Below are positions 41,431-45,750 of a stretch of 45,750 nucleotides of DNA, one piece after another. The stretch is from Penium margaritaceum (lineage: Eukaryota > Streptophyta > Zygnematophyceae > Desmidiales > Peniaceae): the NCBI GenBank assembly GCA_023375785.1, contig SZWC01001185.1, forward strand, positions 140,878-186,627, given 5' to 3'. The position numbers and the translations under genes are program-made. Each line of letters opens with the position of its first letter. Position 1 is the stretch's first letter. The notes under the pieces are model-generated. The model was given only the letters and a program-made list of their open reading frames with translations, did not search any database and was not told where the DNA came from.

Positions 41431-42200
41431 GTGTACCTGAGAGGAGCACGATGGACATTTCCAAAAAGTTCTCAAAATTTTACAAATAGAGAATTTTTTC
41501 TGGAAAACTCTTGAAACGCGACTTGAATCGGCGTTTGATCAAGTTTTTGAGTCATGTCATCAACGGCGGACGGATCACCACGGATCTGGAAAAAAGTGGC
41601 AACAGTCGCTCATTGGCCGACGCTGACCAACGTTTCAGAAATTCAAGTCTTTCTTGCATTATGCAATGACTACCAACGATTCGTACAGGACTACACGCAA
41701 GTGTTAGTGCCTCATTCCGACCTCACTAAAAAGGAAAATAAGTGGCGGTGGGGAGACGACGAACAAGAAGCGTTCACCGCTTTGCAAAATGCTCTGTCCT
41801 CGGCACCAGCCGCACAATTAGCCGATCCAATGGTCGACTACATAATGGCTATGGATGCATCAGATCGTCCCATTGGCATGGTTCTTTTGCAAGATCACGG
41901 CAACAGCGAACAACCAGTCGCCTACATGTCTTGAAAGCTACGAGGACCGGAACTCAATGACGCGGTCCACGAAAAAGAGATGTTGGCGGTCGTGTACGCG
42001 TTCAAGACGTGGCGATGCTACCAGGAGTGTCGTCGATGCATCGTGCGCACCGACCACCACGCGTTAAAACATTTAAAGATGTAGCCAAGTCTCAACCAAC
42101 GTCAAAACCGATGGATGGAGTTCCTTGAGTCCGGGTTCGCCTACGATATCGAGTACAGGCCAGGAAAAACCAGTCCGGTAGATGTACTCAACCACTAAAC
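41431..42200 (+). pseudogene. gypsy C RT thumb and RNase H
   Basis: EEHDGHFQKVLKIL continues RT near 41445. The segment 41554-41934 gives IQVFLALCNDYQRFVQDYTQ and KWRWGDDEQEAFTALQNALS, then MAMDASDRPIGMVLLQDHGN, the RNase H start with its Asp. After a stop at 41932-41934 the sequence continues as KLRGPELNDAVHEKEMLAVV with YAFKTWRCY and VRTDHHALKHL (near 42040-42075). The RNase H motifs are well kept. Confidence 0.85.
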
Positions 42201-42479
42201 ACATTTAATGACGAATGTGGCAACTGTACAACTGTAGCGAGACACGTACCTCGAGCGATTGTTTGCACGAGGCTACGACCAACATGGTGGATATGATAAA
42301 ACCAATTTCTGGTCCGACCCACCCTACTGGCGATAGCGCTTCACTCGCCAAGTGGTCGTTTCCCCGAATAACAAATTCTGCCATATGTTACTCGAAGAAT
42401 GCTACGATACAGATCCTGATGGACACTTCGGAGAAGACAAGACGCTGAAGAAGCCAGCAAAAAACTACTCGTGGGACAC

Positions 42480-43683
42480 GATGTAATCCGGCGTGGCCAA
42501 CTTTGCAAGACATGCACTATATGTTAGGGAGAGAAATCTCGTCGCACGAGGCCACTCGGACTTCTGCAGACACTTCCTGTTCTGACGGAACCATGGGCAC
42601 ACATCATCATGGACTTCGTCACCGGGTTACCAGTCACACCCAAGGGAAATGACGCAATCCTAGTGGTTTTTGACAGATTTTCTAAATTGTCCCACTTCAT
42701 ACCGACAACGACCACTGTCACCCTCGAGGGAACAGCACGGCTATTTCTAAACAGCATCATACGGCTACATGGCGTACCGAGAACCATCAAGAGGGACAGA
42801 GACCGTCAATTTTACTAGCCTTTTTTGGCGGGAACAAATGGCCCGCTACGGAAGCAGAATTCAACTTCGACGGCGTTTCATCCTGACACCGACGGTCAAA
42901 GTGAGCAGACAAATCAGACGCTCAAAAAACTGCTTCGAACACTATGTGAACCTCATGGGACGGATTAGGCATAGAAATACCTGGTCGCCGAAATAGCATA
43001 TCATTCAGTAGTTTCCACCGCAGCGAGCAAAACTCCGTTTGAAGGTGTATGGCAAACTTCCCGCCATACTAGCCGAACTACAAAGTCATAGCAGTATTCC
43101 AGCAGTTGATGTTCAACAATGAGACTTCACCACCGTCTGGGAGGAAACACGGCATACTCTCGCGAAGACACAAGCAGTGATGAAGCGAGCAGGAGACCAA
43201 CATCGCAGCGACGACATTTTCATCATTGGCGTCAAATTCCTCCTCAGCTCAACGAACATCAAGCTCCGTGGATCTGATTGTTGAAAGCTCAAACACCGCT
43301 GGTTGGGACTATTTGAGATTGAGCGCATGCAAACCCCTGTGGTTGCGCGACTCAAACTCCCAGACACCATGCAAATTCATCTGGTGTTCCATGTTAGCAG
43401 AGTGAAGCACTTCTGAAACCCCAAAGAGAACTTCCTTTGCAGGGATGTCCCCCCTCCACCTCCCCTCCAAGTGGACGAAGACACAAAGTACGTCATCGAG
43501 GACATCCTCGGTTGTCGACGACCCGGCAAGCTGGGAGAATATCTTATTAAGTGGCACTGCTACGGTGCTGGGCACAAGAGTTGGGAGCCCTACGACAATC
43601 TCCGAGACATCAATCATTTCATCGATGGCTTCTACCGCCGTCTTCGGGCCACAACTACACGCTCGCTGAGACGTCGTGGCTAA
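42480..43683 (+). pseudogene. gypsy C integrase and chromodomain
   Basis: Integrase core: IMDFVTGLPVTPKGNDAILV and VFDRFSKLSHFIPTTTTVTL (42606-42720), RLHGVPRTIKRDRDRQF (about 42763-42815), then, after a frame change, FHPDTDGQSEQTNQTLKKLL near 42870-42930. An insert-poor C-terminal part follows with stops. The last segment 43471-43683 is open: a chromodomain (YVIEDILGCRRPGKLGEYLI, KWHCYGAGHKSWEPYDNLRD) ending RSLRRRG and a natural TAA. The chromodomain marks it as a chromovirus. Confidence 0.9.
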
Positions 43684-43695
43684 AAGGGGGGAAAG
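43684..43695 (+). other. gypsy C polypurine tract
   Basis: AAGGGGGGAAAG lies directly between the pol stop codon and the TGTCACG start of the 3' LTR. Confidence 0.88.
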
Positions 43696-44229
43696 TGTCA
43701 CGTTCTAGGCATACACGAGTGCCTAATCTTCTCGAGTGGGCATTTATGTCATTACACAAACAGCCCATCGCGTTGCAAGAACCGCGATATTCACTTTGGC
43801 GGCCGAGGGCAAACTAGCCAATTGCCCCGCATTCGGTGGATATTCTCGGACCTTCTAATAGCTTCGACCACTCTCGCGAACCTATGAACAGAATTGTCAC
43901 AACCTTTTGCTCAACTTATCGACGAATCTCGATGAATCTGGATTTATAAAGATGCTCGCTCATCTTCACTGTCCATTCTTGAAGGCCATGGTCTTCTCGG
44001 TGGACCTTCTCGAATCCGACCACTCATGACGCGATTCCGCACGCGTCACTCGACATTTAACCAACGACACAGACTATGCTTCATTCGTAACTCGTCACTT
44101 GTATATATATATGTTCGATCATCTCGGCACTTGTAATTGGAGGTCACTTATGGCTAATTTTAAATTCCTCAAGTGTCCCAAATTGTAAATCGTGTTTTGC
44201 CTTGCAACTTCTACTGTTCACCATCTACA
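43696..44229 (+). repeat. gypsy C 3' LTR (534 bp)
   Basis: Begins TGTCACGTTCTAGGC after the PPT and ends CACCATCTACA. The last 180 bases match 30672-30877. A TATA-like TTTATAAAG lies at 43943-43951, before a C/T-rich start-site-like region, so the LTR probably once held a promoter. No target duplication can be tested because the left end is truncated. Confidence 0.85.
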
Positions 44230-44933
44230 TTCCGTTCGGCGTAACAAAGCTTGTATCCCATTGTTGCCCGATACTAGTATAGAACTAGTTGCATTGACTG
44301 CACACAGGCTTGCATCGGGGTTCCATAGTAATAGACTGAAGCCGGGTTCAAACATGTCATCTGCCTTGGAAACGAGTTTTGCTCGACCTTCCCCTCCTGT
44401 CCTAGAAGTCGTCGTCGGTGAAGTCAAGTGCTTGCTTGCGATGTCCGATATCTGTTTCGGAAAAAACCCTGGTTGCTACGCGAAGTCTGTTCGATTCGCA
44501 CGTATTTCTCGGACTGGGAGCCGATTCCGCAAGGAAAATCGCGTCGAGAGAGGGCCTGTCTTCCGGACATGACAGAAGTGCTGAAAAAGATATGTAAAAT
44601 ATGCTCGATGGGCTGTCGGTGGACAGAAACACCGACCGCAGACGGAATTGCCGTCGCGGAAGTCCTTGTGCAGCGGATTTTCTGACGTCAGCGCTGATTC
44701 TTGGATACCGGACTGATTGCATAGGGTTACTACGTATCTCCAAAAATGTTGGAGTTTACGGCACGGTCTGTCAGATTCTAGCGGGTTTAGTCCCTGTGAG
44801 TCATTGATCTTTATCGTGAAATCCATGAAATAGTAGTATGAAAATCAGAAGCAAAGCGTCGGTTCACCCCCTAAGATAGCTACGTCCAGCACATGCACCT
44901 ATTCAGAGATGATGGCGGACCAGGCGTGGCTAC
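44230..44933. other. Flank right of gypsy C, no recognised gene
   Basis: Overlapping open frames exist on both strands (plus 44192-44572 and 44428-44685; minus 44402-44743 and 44476-44826), but none has a known motif. Such mutual openness suggests chance or an unknown coding exon. One could be host sequence, because GC content rises from here rightward. Confidence 0.35.
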
Positions 44934-45155
44934 GTGAGGAGCATTGGCGGCAGCAGCGGTCGCAGAAACATTGAGGCAGCGGCAGCAGCAGCGACGTTGG
45001 CAAGGCCAACGACAGCGGAAGCGGCAGTGGCAGTGGCAACTGCAGGGGCTGCGGTGGCAGCAGCGAGCGATGCAGTAATAGCAGCTTCATCAACATCAAC
45101 AGCGGGAGCATCAATACTGGCAGCGGTAGCAACAACGGCAGCAGCATAGCAGTAT

Positions 45156-45203
<48 letters not shown>
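45156..45203. repeat. (AGC)16 microsatellite
   Basis: Sixteen uninterrupted AGC units, within a wider AGC/GGC-rich region from 44945. Depending on frame and strand it would encode poly-Ala, poly-Gln, poly-Ser or poly-Cys, so open frames over it prove little. Confidence 0.98.
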
Positions 45204-45270
45204 TGGTGTTGCTGCTGCACAAGCTGCACACGACGACCTCTCCACCAGCAGGAACGTCGGCTGCGGTAGC

Positions 45271-45666
45271 ATGGCACAGGCGCGAGCCCAAGGCAAGTCC
45301 AGCGCGGTCCACCCGAACGCGCGTGCATCTACAGACACCGCGGTCGCAGCTGTGACAGCAGCGGCGGCAGGGGCGATAGCGGCGGCGGTGGTGGCGGATG
45401 TGGGGGGCGGCACGGTGAGAGCCGGCGTGGCGGGGCAGTGGCGGCCAGCGGTGGTGGCGCCGAACGCCGTGGGAAAGCCGAAGGGCGTGAGGAGGAAGCT
45501 CGTGGCCGAGCAAGTGGACGAGTGCGACGACGTACAGGTCGGTGGGTGGGATGGCGCAGTTGCTCCCACTCTTGCTCTCACTGTTGCTCTCACTGTTGCT
45601 CTCACTGTTGCTCTCACTGTTGCTCTCACTGTTGCTCTCACTGTTGCTCTCACTGGTCGCTCTTGA
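45271..45666 (+). CDS. Uncertain Ala/Val-rich open frame, possible host exon
   Basis: 131 codons from ATG 45271. The first 65 residues are Ala/Val-rich low complexity. A more protein-like stretch follows (NAVGKPKGVRRKLVAEQVDE, CDDVQVGGWDG), and then eight four-residue TVAL repeats from the 12-bp minisatellite, before TGA at 45664-45666. The region is GC-rich like the left edge. A splice site within the CAGGTCGG near 45537 is possible, which would exclude the repeat. Competing frames on the minus strand are also open, so the call is weak. Confidence 0.25.
   Translation: MAQARAQGKSSAVHPNARASTDTAVAAVTAAAAGAIAAAVVADVGGGTVRAGVAGQWRPAVVAPNAVGKPKGVRRKLVAEQVDECDDVQVGGWDGAVAPTLALTVALTVALTVALTVALTVALTVALTGRS
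45559..45654. repeat. 12-bp minisatellite (GTTGCTCTCACT)n
   Basis: Eight head-to-tail units. The first two are variants (GTTGCTCCCACT, CTTGCTCTCACT) and the last six are identical, which suggests recent expansion. Confidence 0.97.
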
Positions 45667-45670
45667 CGTC

Positions 45671-45750
45671 GCCTTGCCCGAGCCTTGCCCTAGCCTTGCC
45701 CTAGCCTTGCCCTAGCCTTGCCCTAGCCTTGCCCTAGCCTTGCCCTAGCC
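45671..45750. repeat. 11-bp minisatellite (GCCTTGCCCTA)n, running off the window
   Basis: One variant unit (GCCTTGCCCGA) and six identical units, followed by a partial unit cut by the window edge. It begins 16 bases after the 12-bp array but has a different unit. It does not match the plant telomere repeat. Confidence 0.97.

Larger units (their letters stand above)
30672..44229 (+). mobile_element. gypsy C: Ty3/gypsy chromovirus, interrupted in gag by gypsy B
   Basis: Plus-strand order: partial 5' LTR (30672-30877), PBS, gag (31021-31716 and 39653-40080), protease, RT, RNase H, integrase, chromodomain (stop at 43683), PPT, 3' LTR (43696-44229). Stops and several frameshifts are present. The protein sequences differ from gypsy A and B throughout, so this is a separate lineage. 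About 8 kb of foreign minus-strand sequence splits gag. Without that insert the element is about 5.6 kb. Confidence 0.9.

Noticed and set aside
44899..45513. 204-codon minus frame with a poly-Cys run
   Set aside because: Translation of the AGC microsatellite on the wrong strand; low complexity only.
45559..45750. Possible CRISPR-like or telomeric array
   Set aside because: There are no spacers between units, and neither unit matches TTTAGGG or TTAGGG-type telomere repeats.

Overview
The window reads as nuclear DNA of a green plant or streptophyte alga. It has no bacterial gene layout. It carries plant-type Ty1/copia elements, one primed by initiator tRNA-Met, Ty3/gypsy chromoviruses, a LINE, a pogo-like DDE transposon, microsatellites and a 701-base assembly gap. 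A charophyte such as Chara or an early land plant would fit, but I cannot prove the species. Almost everything recognisable is a transposable element. The likely host-gene sequence is in GC-rich stretches at the two ends.

Left to right: (1) 14-511, minus strand, a GC-rich open exon with a transit-peptide-like N terminus and a consensus splice donor, running off the left edge. (2) 1349-4505, plus strand, a decayed copia fragment (copia-1). (3) About 4860-14680, plus strand, a decayed gypsy chromovirus (gypsy A), split inside its reverse transcriptase by a complete copia element (copia-2, 5823-11328, minus strand) that has 648-bp LTRs, a perfect AAAGG target duplication, PBS and PPT. (4) 14681-20830, AT-rich DNA with a diverged direct-repeat pair, an N gap and microsatellites but no recognisable gene. 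(5) 20830-22319, minus, a broken pogo-like transposase. (6) 22730-24460, minus, a very old third copia (copia-3). (7) About 25160-30480, minus, a decayed LINE with endonuclease and reverse transcriptase. (8) 30672-44229, plus, a second gypsy lineage (gypsy C) whose gag is split at 31717-39647 by a minus-strand gypsy B of the same family as gypsy A. (9) 44230-45750, unrecognised DNA that becomes GC-rich, with an AGC microsatellite and 12-bp and 11-bp minisatellites at the right edge.

The genes do not form a shared pathway; the story is insertion history. Copia-1 and copia-2 are inverted relatives, and so are gypsy A and gypsy B. In copia-2 and in the pol part of gypsy B, decay is almost wholly by point mutation: the reading frame never shifts but carries in-frame stops. 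Gypsy A has also suffered a local inversion in its integrase. The points most worth checking are the left-edge gene, paired base changes in two LTR hairpins, the mismatched termini of gypsy B, the Asp-Ser-Arg protease motif shared by two copia copies, and the stem-loop over the gag stop in gypsy B. All alignments were made by eye.
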